A DNA stretch of 64,000 nucleotides from Holacanthus passer (taxonomy: Eukaryota > Chordata > Actinopteri > Pomacanthidae), in contig JAFREQ010000079.1 of the NCBI GenBank assembly GCA_025331565.1, positions 868,001 to 932,000 on the forward strand, in the 5' to 3' direction. The position numbers were made by a program, and so were the translations under genes. Numbering within the stretch: position 1 is the first letter of the stretch; every line of letters begins with the position of its first letter. Positions 12,180 to 26,400 of this stretch are shown in pieces. Below the pieces are notes generated by a model. That model searched no databases. It had not been told where the DNA came from and saw only the letters and a program-made list of their open reading frames with translations.

Positions 12180-14458
12180 TGAGAGGATGGGATGGGATTT
12201 GTGGATACATCTGATGTACATGTGTTTGTCTGCATGTACTGTACATATGTGTACATGTTTGTATGTGTGTGTGCGGTGCAGCAGTGATGTGTTTAGTTGT
12301 TTACTCAAGGTCAGCAGCAGTACAGGGAGCCTTTGCAGTCATGGCTCATCAGCAGACTTTGCTGAGTGGCTGGTTGCCCGCCACACTGCACAGCCAATGA
12401 CCAGCTCTAATGAGAACGGATGCTGTGTGTCAACAGCATGCGTATTTATGGCTGCTCTGCCCACAGTGCTCCCTGTCCTGCTGCAACGAAGCAGCAGTGT
12501 TATACCATTTTTGCACCAAAATTAGCATATGTATGTTCTTTTTTTACACATCTGTAAACCTGTATGTTGTTCAAGACTTGCAAACAATAAATAATGTTTG
12601 TGGCTATTTACATGCCCGTGTTCAGAACTTCAACGTGCATCATAGCATCACAAAGGTGGAGGGATTAGTGTGTCCACCTGGGTGTCATCACTGCCCGAGT
12701 CTACTGCAGAGTCATTTGACCTGGGACTGAATGCCGATTGCACCCTTTCCCACTGAAGACAAAAGCCAGATGTTAGTGGGTGTTAGTGGGTTTTTTTGTC
12801 CAGTGTGAAAGGGCTTTATATATTTTATTATACTTAGCTGAGTTTGCAGCACAGGTTCAAGCCTTTAGTTAAAGCTGTTTATTGGCATCAGTTCGGTCAG
12901 TAATTCCGGTGTTGTTTCGACCGCTGCTTGCTTTGTTACAGTAACAATTTACTGATTTTAAGGCAGGTTTTTCCCTTTTATGTTCATTGCCCCAGCTTAT
13001 AGAGACAGAACTAACATTGTGTGACTATAGCTCGCTACATTTAGACTGCAGTGAAATCTTAATTTAAGTGTTTGTATCTTGGTATGATGGTTTACAAAAC
13101 CTGATTTTTCTATGTTGTAAATAAAACTTTAACCTTCTCTGATAGAATCTTTTTAAATGCTAATCTTCTTTCACTGTGTAACATGATCCTACCCCAGTAT
13201 CTGTCCTATCTGTTTTTAATGACAAAATGGCTTCAAGGTGAGTCACTTTCAACAGGAAGAAGTGATAATCTGGATTGATTGTTCTTTAACATTCTTTTGT
13301 CTGGTCTGAGACTTCTCACACCCTCTGAAGGTCTCACACGTCCTCAGGCACAGTTCATGCTGTGAGCTACTTGCTGCTCACAGGACAACTGTTAATGTTG
13401 GAGGTGTGTGTGTTCTCTCTAGTGTGTGTGAGAGAGGTAGATAGCTGGTAGAGAACAAGGCAACACGTTGCTGTCATAAAATAGAAGCGGAAGTGTGAAT
13501 AGTTAGCCTGACTTGGGCTCAAGTGCAGGATGAAGTCAAACTTCCCAAACACACATATCAAAAAAATCCTGTAACACTGTGTTGGTACCATTTGATAGCA
13601 AGAGTTTCTATTCAGTGAAAAAGTAAGCATTTATTTCAAAACTATACCACTGCAAAAGATAAAATAATACTTGTATTTCCCAAAGACGAAGCTACAGTCT
13701 GTCTGTTGCATGTGGATTTCAGCAGACAGTAAAAAATTCAAGCAGCCAAAAGCATGTCAACAAAACTGAATGAGTTGACAAAACCAATGCCAGGGGGGAA
13801 ATGTGGAGCTGTCTGGCTTACAAAGCCAACAAAGTCAGACACCCAGTTAACATCTGAACCCAGCTTAACAGCTGTTCAAGTCAAGCATGGTAATACGCAA
13901 TACGCTTTTTGCTGCAGTGGTTTATGGTTTGTTAAAATGCCCTAAAGTTAAAGATCAGGACAGTTTTGTTTTGTTTTAAGTGAGAAAGTGTCAGTTGTGG
14001 GTATGTGTTACTCAGTCTGTGTTTCCTCCATGCCATCATAACATTTCATCAGTTCCTCTCCAGACAGATGTTCACATGTTCCTCAGGAGTCACTGACATT
14101 CCCCTGAAATGATGTCACATACTCATGGACACAAACAGAAAGGCTGCCCTCCTTTTTCTCTGTCTGCAGAACACATCTACATAGTTCAATTGTTGCTGCA
14201 GTAACATCAAATCCCTCCTCTTCTCTGATGTGTCTCCACAGTGGCTGACTGCAGCTCGGGTCCCCATGCTCTGTCTTGTGAGTGCTGCTTGGCCTGCTGA
14301 GCCCATAGGTCCTGGTGTGTCTGTCCTGGGCTGCAGCTGAAGCAGGGATACAGTGACTGGCGGTGGTGTCGGTACCTGCGGTGGTGGAGGCGGGTCGTCA
14401 GAGGGCCCAGAGCCCCGGTAGCAGGCGGAGGGGCCTGTCCTGTCCCAGCCACACGAAG

Positions 14459-17400
14459 ATGAACAAACTGAACTTCCACAACAACAAAACCATGCAGGAC
14501 CGCCGCTGCGTCTGTGTTTTTTTGCCCAATGATGACACACTCAATGTCATAGTCAATGTGAGTACAAATATAAACAGTATTTTTCTCTTTATAACAAAGC
14601 TGCTCTCAAACTATAAAAAAAGAACAGCATAACTTACCACCGAGAATGCATCTATTTCAATTCTAAAAATAGGCAAATTTATTTAGAGTTGAACTTTATG
14701 TCCACTTAGTAGAGCATGTTTTGAGGGGGATTAGCTCAAATGGTAGAGCGCTCGCTTAGCATGCGAGAGGTAGCGGGATCGATGCCCGCATCCTCCACAT
14801 ATAACTTTTGTGAATTTCCCCACTGTGGGACGAGTATAGGTATATCTTATCTTATGTTTTCCTAGATTTCCTAGATTTCACACTTAAAGGAATAGCTCAA
14901 TATTTTGGGAAATGCACTTATTTGTTTAGGATTCAGAGCTGCTTAGCATTGCCAAGTGTAAAGACTGGAAATTGGGAAACACCTAGTCTGGCTGTCTTAA
15001 GGTAGCAGTACATAAACCCCCTTAAACCACAACCTGTCATTTTTTATCTGTTTTTGTATGGTTAATCAAACAAGATAAAACATGTTAATCACTGGGCTTT
15101 AGAAGTGCTGGTATGTGGATTTTTGTTACCTTTGGACAGAGCCGGGTTAGCTGTCTCCTCCTGTCTCCATTCTTTAAGCTAAGCTAACTGGCTGCTAGCT
15201 GAAGGTTTATCATCAGACATGGTATCAATCTTGTCATCTAACTCTGGGCAAGAAGGAAAATAAGCTTGTCAAACTATTCCTTTAATTTCATAATTTCTTG
15301 GCAGCTGTTAGCTACTACTTATAAAACATGTTTTTGTGCTGCAGAAACCACAGGACTTAATATAATCTCTGTAAATTAACAACTATTTAATTTATTTTCA
15401 TTCTATAACAACTGCTGTCTATACACATTTCTGTTGTTGGTGGCCAAAAACAAATTGAATTGAAATATTTTTAGACATAGCAGACATTAGCAGTGGGTAT
15501 CTTATGTGTGATTATTTGTGTTAGTGTTATTTATATAAAGGCTAAAAGATGGTCTTACAAAGCTAAAAATGAGTGTCCTCATCTTCTCTCCCCCTCAGGT
15601 GAAGACCCTGTGCCAGGAACTGTTGGTCCAGGTGTGTGACCTTCTGAGGCTGAAGGACTGTCACCTGTTTGGACTCAGTGTTATTCAGAGTAAGACTTCT
15701 CATTTTGGGGATTGCTTGCGGGGACACAAACAAATGTTTTCTACCTCTGCTTGTGCAGTTCTATATGTTGTTTTCTGGTGTCCTTTACACAGTTTATGCA
15801 TCTTTTCACTTGTTTACCCATCAGCTGAACAGAACAGTATTTCAATATTTGAATTACATGATCACATCAAGCAAACTGCAGAGTGAATGCAGTCAGAAAA
15901 GATACCAGATCCACATAAAAACAGTGTAACCAGGAAGTTACTTTCCTCAGACCAATAACTTGGCTGAGAAACCGGAATCTGCCTTAAACGTAGCATGTCT
16001 CACCTACATGTCATGGTGACCTCCCAGGAACCAGGGCCTCCTCGTCCTGACTGGCCCTCATTGTGTAGCAAGGCCAAAGTTGTTTTTACGGTGACGGTAC
16101 GGCGAGGGTCGTACGTCTGGAATGAGTCACTGTGTCTGTGCTATGGCGAGGCAGACAGCGGGTGACAGTTGTAGGCAACTGCAAAGGGAGAGTAGATTGC
16201 AAAGGCAGTGTTTTCAGACAGCTGGCCTCCAGATGAGCCAATGACGGCCCAGCAGGTCAGTTGAGCAGGAGCCAAGGGGTCTGATTGTGGGACATTCCTG
16301 AAGTGCTTGTCTGAACAGCGTGAAATCCCCAAGGCAAACGGAGGCCACCCACTCCCAGTGTGTCACCCACTGTCCCCCTCATCAGAGCCTCCACAGCCGG
16401 ACTGCCTCACCAGACACAGGTTCAAATATGTCTGTGTTTGCTCGCTGTTTGTAGGACTAAGCTCAGATCACAAAATGTAACTTTACTTCAATTCTTAAAA
16501 AACATGTATCACCATTGACCCCTCATCTCTTTTCTGGCGATGTCCAACCACAAATAGTTCCCCATGAAAACTTATCACAATGAGGTCTGTGGATTAGCCT
16601 GAACAGCAGGGATATTGTTTCTGGAAACAGACTTTGCTGTTGAATTGTAATATTTGGATTCTTAAAGCACCACAAACCAAATATCATTGACCTTAATTGT
16701 ATGTGGATGGCGGCAGAAGTCTCCGCGGTGGAGATCTCAAATTGTCCCCAAATATAACCAAAACTATCTTCATGGGAAGATGCCACTCAGGCTTGTGGGA
16801 ATTTTTTATAATTGACACAGTGCAAACAAGGCATTAACATGCATCCGAATATTTATGACATCATAGTAATGTGTTACTACCCAGAATTTAAGCACGAGTC
16901 ATCATCTAGTCTTCATTACAGTTTAGTAATTTGATAAAGAAAATGCACTGATGTTCTGCCAAAGAGCCTCTGCTCCTGCTCTTCATTTCCCTTTACTTTT
17001 CAATGGGTTTTCATTGTATAGAACCTCAGAGTTGTCAGATCAGCAGGCCTGCGACTCATGAAAGGTGTCACTTCAGGAGCAGATTAAGACATGAAGGAGT
17101 GAGGTAAAGACATGAGAAGGAACACCAGAGGCTCTGAGTACAAAGAGAAGTGCAGAGACTGTCTGATGTGATGACTCTGAGGCAGTCTTTGAACAGGATG
17201 CATTCAGGAGGGATTTCTCAGTGCATACACAAATATGAAGGCACCTACACATCCACATGTACACACACACACACTGATGACACAGAGTGTGTGAGCTAAA
17301 TCTGTTCCTCTCCTCTGACAGATAATGAACACATCTATATGGAGCTGGATCAGAAGCTTTCCAAATACTGTCCCAAAGAATGGAAGAGAGAAGCCAGCAA

Positions 17401-20400
17401 GGTAAGAAATGATGTGCTGGATTTTTAAATATCATTCAAAAATTTAACAGTGAGCAGAGGACATTAAATCTCAATTTTAAAGCTATTCTAGGCCAGATTA
17501 AGTTTGTAACAATTCACATAACTTACCGGCCTGAGTCACAAAACTGGAATTAATAGATCCTCTACCTGGGATTCACAAGATTTATCCAAATAAAATTCAG
17601 TGTCAGGTACATATGCTTCTCTGCTCACAGGAGGTGGAAATCTTAACTGTCTCCTCAAAGCTTCTTTCTTTATTTTTGACAGCTGTGAGTGTATTTGCAC
17701 ATGTAACTGCAGAATCTGACTGTTTTTGGTTTGTTAAATAGTTGAATATTTTGGGAAAATACACTTACTCAAAAGAAATGCAACAGATGAGCACAGATTG
17801 CTGGATACAGTTGGTGAACACAGGTTTTAGTCTCAGTACACATGATGGTACCACACCTGGCAACCTCACTGCAACGACAACACTCCAGGAAGTCACCATG
17901 AAAGAGTTCCAGTCCGTGACTCCCCCTAAAACCACAAATTATTGTTTTTCCATTTTTGTTTGTGTATGGCTTAGACAAATAATATGTTCACTTGTCAGCT
18001 GTAGAGGTGTTGGAAGACATATTTTTGAACTTTGGAGAGGTTTTAAAGCCATTTTTGAACAAATCATCTGAGTGGGTTTCCATCTGCTTGCAGTCTGCAT
18101 GCTAAGCTAGACTAATTGTCTCACATCCTTCACATGAGAGTTGCATCAGTCTTCTCATTTATCCCTCAGAAAGGAAGCACAAAGCAGCTTCCTCAAAGTG
18201 TTGAACTATTTATTTAACGCCCCGTAATTACACCTGTTTTTTTAACTTAATGTAGTTGTTATTGATGTAGTTGTTGTCTGTGTAATGAAAGACCAGACCT
18301 GTCCTGCCATTTGTATTTATGGAGTGAGACTATCCTTTTATTTACATTCTTATTACAGATTGTACCTTGAATAGCAGATTAAAAATCAAAGAAACTGAAC
18401 TCACCAAGAACAGATATTTTTACTCCATTTAACTGGTATTCTTTGAAAAAAACTGATGCCAGATCAGCCCAGTTGGTAAACACTAGTGTGTTGGCCTTGC
18501 TTATATCAAGTTTCATAACACCTGAGAAATGAAGCTGAAATGTTGAACATGTTGAACTGTTTGCTCTTTTCCAGTTTGAGACACAGTCATACTGTTTCCT
18601 AGCTGCACTTTAGAGGCCTATGAGTTGCCAAAAAACTGCTGTTTTATCCTAAATTTGAACGTCTGTACACCTGATTAACTGATAAATGCTAAATTATGTC
18701 TGTTTTAGAAATTTAATCTATTAAGATTTCAATGTGTTACTTTTCCAGGGCATCGACCAGTTTGGGCCTCCAATGATCATTCACTTCAGAGCCCAGTATT
18801 ACGTTGAGAACGGGAGATTAATCAGGCAAGTCAAGCCCCTCAACTGACTGTACAATTAAACACTTGTATAAACTGCCCTAACATCACTCAGTTTTACACC
18901 GCGCCCTATAATCCGGTTAATTTGCTTTTTGTCTGCCCTGCAGTGACCGGGCAGCCAGGTACTACTACTACTGGCACTTGAGGAAACAGGTGCTGCTCTC
19001 ACAGTGTATCCAAAGGGAGGAGGCCTACTTCCTCTTGGCAGCTTTCGCCCTGCAGGCTGACCTCGGCAACTTCAAACGCAACAAGCACTTTGGGAAGTAC
19101 TTTGAACCTGAAGCCTACTTCCCCCCATGGGTGAGTATATCCAACAAGCACCTTATGTGGGCTGAGCCCTCACATGTTAGATTTATCAGAGAAGAAGAGA
19201 TGATATAAGATGACTGACCATCATTGTGCATGGCCCTTTACCCTCTTGTTCACACCAAACCACATTTGGCTCTTCACTGTTCTTCTGCACCGTCACATCT
19301 TGTATTTATGTCACAACAAAACTGAACATATTTTCTCTCTCATTCTTATTTGATTAACTAGCACTTGTTTATTATAGTAATTACTTAAAGGTATGCGGTA
19401 TGTTCCTTAACCACTCAACTATCAGGATGCCTCCAATCACTCTATTTAATTCCCCTCTGATGCAAGGCTGTGGCATACTCAAGAAGCTTAAAAAAGTTAA
19501 ATGGTGACTAATACAGTTAACACATTACTGTATTAGACTGGTAAATCCTTCTGCGGGAAGTCTGTCTGATATGCCAGTGAGTCACAGTGAGTGTCTTTGG
19601 AAAACATCAGTGACTTAAACAGGTCTCAGTTGAAAAAGAGCCAAACTAAACTGCTGTATCACAGACTGAAAAGCTGAAACACAGTAAAGGTGTGTTTTAG
19701 GTTGTCAGGTAATGCTCAGTCCTGACCTGCACTGTCTGTAGTTTGTGGGTCTGTAGCCACCTTCCATTAATCATGCTGACCAAACACTTAGCGACAGCTC
19801 CACATCTGAGCATGTGGGATAATGAGAACTGGGACACTAAGTTTATTTTTGTCCCTGGAAGTGGCACACACACTGTTGTTCTTTTTTAATCTGGAGAAAT
19901 GCTCCAGCTGACATGGCTGTTCTGGTCATACTGGCACCCTCCCCCCCATCACCATCTTCTACCTCTCTGGCTATGGTAGCCACACCCGTCTGATTGCCCT
20001 ACACTTCCTGTAATTAGCCTCCTGCCTGCTTATCGCCACTTGAAAACCAGCAGCGACAGGAAATTGTTTGATGATGAGCACAACCCTACAGTAAATCTCC
20101 CACAGATTTAGGTGCTTAGAAAGCTTACCTAGAAAATCTTCAGAAGCCACATGCGAAGCTCAGCGAGTGTGTTTCCGGTTTGCGCCTCTCTCCAGGTTGA
20201 CATCTGTTTGCCCTGCGGCAGAGAGCTTCATTACCCTCATCGGCAACCTGTTCTGCCAGTCTGTTTTAATGAGTATGTACAACTTCAGGGCAGCCAAGCC
20301 TGACGTTTGCCTCTTTCTCTCCTCGCTCAGGTGATAGCCAAGCGCGGCCGTGAGTACATCCTGAGGCATATCCCTAACATGCACAAAGACCAGTTTGCTC

Positions 20401-23400
20401 TCACGGCTTCAGAGGCGCATCTCAAGTACATTAAGGAGTGTGCCCAGCTTGATGACGTCACTGTCCACTACTACAGACTCTACAAGGTGAGAGATGGGAC
20501 TATTTCCAGGACACAGGATCAGATTTACAGTAACTACAGAGGCTTTCTCTTTTACAAATAAATGGATGGCATTATTGTCTCTGTTCAAGATGGTAAATGA
20601 TGGAACTGACATACAAATTGTTGCTTTGCTAGGTTCTTCTGCTGTATCAGATTTGACTTGATCTTTGCCTGATATGTATTTGATCTCATGTCTTTCAACA
20701 GGACAAGAAGGAAGTCGAGGCATCTCTTACATTGGGATTGACTTTACGTGGTATTCAAATATTTCAGGTATTCTACATTTTTTATTAAGATTTTACTGTT
20801 TTGCTGTCTGTTTCCTCCTGCATGCCTTGAAAATAAGATCACTGCAAACAAAAAATCAGGCATATTCTTGACTCTTGGTTTAGGAAAATTCTTTAAACAA
20901 GTTGATAGTTGACATAAACAAGTAGAAAAACTCTTACTGAGTTGGCAGATTTCTTACCTGTTTTAAACAACAAAGAAGCTGAATAATGGACAGATGTTTT
21001 TGCAATGTTGTGCAGCAGTGTTGTCATTGATTCTTTGTTGAATTCTGAATCAGCTGAAAAGTATCACCACACCTGTAATTATTGGCTTCATGTGTCTGTG
21101 CTGCAGAATGTCGGGTCCGTAAGGCAACTGTTGTATGATTTCCCCTGGACCAACGTGGGAAAACTGGTATTTGTGGTGAGTCAGACACACCTTCACACCT
21201 TTTTTCAACACATAGCCCAGAGAAACATTTTTCAGCTGTACCGTATGTTGTTTATGTTTTTTTTTTTTAAACACTCATTCCAGCGATGACGAAACCTGAG
21301 TATCCCCCGGCTCATGTTTTTGAAAGCCCAGCTCATGCTTAGGGTCGTGGAAATTTTTACGCAAGGCTTCTTTTCTCCACACTGCTGTTTTATATTATGC
21401 CTGCAAGTCCTCTGGAACTAATCAGGGATTTAGAAAGACTTTCCCTGCATGTGCACACACACACAGACACTGTATACATATTTTCATGTAATCAGCAGCA
21501 TTATTTGCTCTCATATGATATACACGCCTCTTGAGTAATGCATTTTATCAATAATCACTGGTGTCCCTGTGCCCTTTAAAGGAAATCCTGTTAAATCGTC
21601 TCATCTTTGCTCTGAGTCAGCCTGTCGTTAAGCTGAGCACAGCACAGTCAGTTAATTTGCTTCCATAGGGTTTCTGTTATCGCAGGAAGGCCGAGAAGCT
21701 TACTATATATCTGTTTCACTGTGACGGCTTCATGGTTTCTGCCAGACGGCTATTAATCAGCATCCACAGAGGTTGTTATTGCTTATCACTGCTGCTGCAC
21801 AAAAATAAGCCCTTTTGACTCTAATTTTGGCTTGTCTTTATTTTTATACAATTGAAGGGACTTCATAAGCAGGTTTCATGACTGTAAGGCCCCTGAGGAC
21901 TCGCTTTGTTGTCCGAGAAGTTTTGCTTTGGCCTAATTTTAGTGCAAACGACTGTCGCATCTGCCACACAGTCCACGGCAAAGACATCCTGTTTTCCTCA
22001 TTTTTGTTTTTTTGGCGGTTTCCCCGCGTCTGCTGTCTGCAGCGTCGTGAGAGTGAACCGGCGGTGGCGTGGCTGTGGTTTCACTGTGGACGTGAAGGGC
22101 CTCTCGTGGCCCCGTCCCACCCTTCTCCTGAATAACAGGCTTTCTCCTCCACCCCACCCACGAGTCACGTCATCCAACACCGCTGCCGCCACGGCTGCAG
22201 CTACGGCCCGAACGAGCCAGAGTGTGTAGCAGGGCGGAGGGACGTGTGGGTCAATAAACACCAGATGTTGCAATGGTTTTGGGGGGATTTTCTGTTCGGG
22301 ATATTGGCCTGGATGACTTTAGTTCATCTTTGTATCAAGGTTTTTAAAGGAAGGAGGGGCATGTGGAAATCAGTGTTTCTGATACATTTATGCTTCTCCT
22401 GAGCCTGTGAGAGTTTGATGGAATGAAGTAATCACCCTTGTGTACTGTGGTATTGGATCTGAGACTGTGCCTCAACCTAGCCAGTACTCTGGTTGATGCT
22501 TGTTGAGGGATTGCTGGATAAAAAAACGTCCCCTGGGTGATGCTGGGAGTTTTCGATGTGTGTGGTCTGTTAGGGAGGAACTGTTGGAAGGGCGAGAAGG
22601 TTGTCCAGCTGTCCTGAGCAGAGAGTTTAGATGGACTGATCATCTGCACTAAATGAAACAAGAAACTTTTCTAAGTGGCATCTGAATGTCTTTTAATAAC
22701 CTGCCACTTGACACCAGTCTGCTGCCGTGTGTTTTTGGTCTGGAATAGAGTTACCACCAGCAGAGATGTCATTAACTCAGTGTGTTTGGATTTTGAATGA
22801 TCTTTAGCTGCATTTAATAAATTCATAGTTACAGTCCAAACACAGACTTCTAATAGCTAATTAATCGAATCATGACTTGGCAAAGTGTAATCAACTACAG
22901 GCTATGAAAAAGATTCAGGTGTATATCACATTCATGTCATGTGGGATCGATGAGAGAGATGGGAAAGATTCCCAGAAGGCAAAAGGCCAGAGTGAACTGA
23001 CTGACTCTCAAAGCATGATGGGAACTGTGGTGCCAAAACTCAGAACATATGGAAAGAAGAAAAATAAAATCAAAAGGAGTGGCAAAATCAATTGAGCTAT
23101 GGTTTGTTTCTATTGTGAAAACATTTTTTGGATGGTTTACACTTTCAGGGCTAGGGTTAGGGTTACAGGAAGTTCTGGCAGAGATTGTCAGAAATGAAAA
23201 AATAAAAACAACGCAACTAAACATAATGAGCCTTGGTTGCAAATGAGCCTCTGGGAGAGGAGGAGACCAAATTAATTAACATTTGGTCCAACGACTTTGT
23301 AAAGAGTCAGTACGGGAAGAATCAATCAATTCAATTCAAGTCAATCAATCAACCAATCAATTGCAAGTATAAGGAGATCCAGCTGGTGTATATGATGTCT

Positions 23401-26400
23401 CCAGGCTGTCTGTACTGTATGTCATGTATTGTTCACAAATAACGAACAATATCAAATGTTTACAATATAATAAAAACTGGTCCTTGGTTCAGTTTTTCAG
23501 GAGTGAGAAATCTCACTGACACTCTCCTCTATCCTTTATATGTAGATTTGTGTCTAAAACAGGCAAAACAATTACAAAATGCATGTACAAAACATGTATC
23601 ATACCACCCACGAGGCCAATTGTGGCATGTGAGAGTAGTGTAACTTATCCTGACAATGACACCAAGATTTACAGTATGTCATATAGTAAATATGCCCCAA
23701 GCCTGTAAATAAAAGAGTACAAACCAAGCAACAAGATCACCAGGGAGAATAGAGATTTCATGCAGCAGTAACCTGCCTCACTCGGTTTGGCTCATCCACA
23801 CTTAGTCGCTGCCCAGTAGGATTTCAGTGTCTTACCGGTGGCCACCAGGAGCTGCAGAGGGCAGTTTGAGGTTAAAGACAAATACTCAATGGAAGAGAAT
23901 TTCTTCTTCATTTTCCCACCCAGTGTTTTCCTCCAGCTCCAGGGATTTGAACAGGAAGTCTGTCAGCCCCAAGGATACCAAGAAGAAAATGATCTTTTCT
24001 GGGAAAGCCACTGTCAATGAACTGTGGGTTTTTATGAATGCTTTCCCTTCAGTACAACGCTGAATACCTATAATGTGCTTCCCTACCTATGGACAGGCTT
24101 TAAATATACTTGGATTAAGCATATTTCTTTAAAAATGTCTGAAAGTGAGAGCTCAGTCCTGTGGTCAGAAATGTGCAGCTCTTTGCATTTTCCAGCGCTT
24201 TAAACCCACCCGTCGCCTTTGAAAGTTCAAACCGTTGCAGAAATGTTTATAGGTCTGTATTGAAAACAATCCCGCTGACACTGAAGACAGCTGTTATTGG
24301 GTCGAGCCTCTGCCAAAAGGCGCGGGAGAAAGCACAAACCCACCATTTTAGTTTTTCCATCCATTCAGCCAACATGTCCTCTTCCTGGAAAATCATCAAA
24401 ACTGCTAAAAAATGATTTGTTTTAGTGTCTGTATGAAGAAATGAAGAACAGATACATGAACTGATTGTTGCTCTGTGTTTCGTGACAGAATAGTTTTCAA
24501 GAACAGGCTTTGTTCCTCCTTTGTGGTTTGCCTTCAGGCCTTTCTGCCACAAAATCACAATTTGAAATCTGCATTCCTATTTCATAATCTTACATTACAA
24601 ACTACTATAAATCATACAGTCCTGTAATCAACAATCATGTGCTATCTTTTTTTTCTCCTTCCGCTCTCTCAGGGGAAGAAGTTTGAAATCCTTCCTGACG
24701 GTCTGCCCTCGGCTCGTAAACTCATCTACTACACAGGTTGTCCCGTGCGCTCTCGCCACCTCCTGCAGCTGCTCAGCAACAGCCACCGGCTCTACATGAA
24801 CCTGCAGCCTGTTCTCAAACAAGTTCGCAGGTTGGAGGAAAATGAAGGTATTTTCCAACAATTAATATTCTTTCATATTTTTGTACAGGAAAATAACATT
24901 TTGAACTATATCCAGTCTGTTATGAATATTAAAATGTGTCTGTGTTTGGCTGATTTCAGAGAAGAAGCAGTACAGGGAGTCGTACATCAGCGATGCTCTC
25001 GAACTGGACATGGACCACCTGGACAAGCGGTCCCGAGCCAGCGGCAGCAGTGCAGGGAGCATGTCTCACCACAAACGCCTGTCCCGCCATTCCACGACGA
25101 GCCACGGCAGCTCGCACACCTCCGGCATCGAGACAGACAGCTTCAGGGCCCCAGGTCAGGCCCCACACAGGCCCCTACGGACCTGCAGCTCGTCCACAAC
25201 CAGCCACGGGAGCTCACACACCTCCGGCATTGAGAGCAGCGGCAAGGAGCGAATACTGGATGATGATGGTAAGAGCAGATGTTGAGTTGATGTTTAATCC
25301 AAAATGATATACTGTACATACACACTGAGGTAAACAGTAGGATAAAAACTATAAAACAGTAAACATGAACAAAGACATTAACATTTTTATGAGTAGAGGT
25401 ATATTTTCAATGTTTTTAATGTTTAGGTAACAAAACTTCCTTACTTACGACTTACGACTCTCAAAACATGCAGATAACCAGCTGAAAGTTGGAGTTATCT
25501 TAAGGATTTTATTGTGACAACATTTGTTCCCTCAGAGATTGAGATGCTGGTGGACGACCCCAAAGACTATGAGGAGCTTCATGAGATGGCTCTGGACCAG
25601 GAGCTGTGTATCCACATCACTGAGGACATGTTGACCATGTCGCCTGATCAGAGCAACGGATACTCAGGTACAGATCCTGTCTCACTGATCCTTCTCGACA
25701 TTTATTTATTTACACTTTGAACATTCAGTTAGGACTTCTTTACAGTGAACTGTAGCAGAAGGGACATAGTGTTTTATTCTTAGTTTTCTAACATTTAAAG
25801 TATTCAGTGAACAAGAATCAAACCCTCAGTGCAAACAACCATAAAGAGGCAAACTCAGGGTGAATTTCTTTATCTGTGAAATAATTTTTAACAGTAACCA
25901 CCAAGTAGGTCCACACTGAGCCAAGGGAGGCTGATGAAGAGTTGTTTCATACTGTAGTTAAATGTTATCATCTGTTCTCCACAGGACTGATAGTAAAAGA
26001 CGTCAGCTCCTCCACCTCTAGCTCCTCTGAGACCGTCGTCAAGATGAGAGGACAGAGCATCGAGTCTCTGCCGCAGGTAAATCAGATTACATTCATTAGC
26101 ACAATTCACAGTACTTTTACACACCAGTGTAAATGTTTTTGATGGCCTTTTTGATCACCTGCAGCTTTTTTCATAGTATTTGATTTGTTGCTTTCCACCT
26201 GCAGACATCTGCGTGCAGGAAGCCTCAGTCTTCGACCGACCGGCACAGCCAGTCTCTGGACGACGTCAGGCTCTACCAGAAGGACTGCCTGCAGTGGGCG
26301 GAGCTCTGCCAGGACACTGCCCACAGCTACACGTTCGGCTGTGCTCAGGAGCTAAGCGACAGCGGCGGCTATCAGGGCCTTGCCGATCAGCGAGCCGGCA

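Larger units (their letters stand above)
4157..14448 (+). other. Probable first intron of frmd6; no coding exon seen
   Basis: No exon with homology to a known family was found in either orientation. The stretch holds a TG microsatellite at 7.76 kb, a LINE-tail-like fragment at 9.19 kb, a CT tract at 10.6 kb and a longer TG tract at 12.14 kb. It is called an intron only because the candidate donor at 4,156 and the first coding exon at 14,459 bracket it. Confidence 0.4.

Noticed and set aside
12103..12525. 140-codon frame across the TG tract
   Set aside because: Cys-Val repeats are the TG microsatellite in translation; no homology.
23152..23165. TAGGGTTAGGGTTA, resembling telomere repeat
   Set aside because: Only two units and embedded in ordinary intron sequence; too short to call an interstitial telomere.
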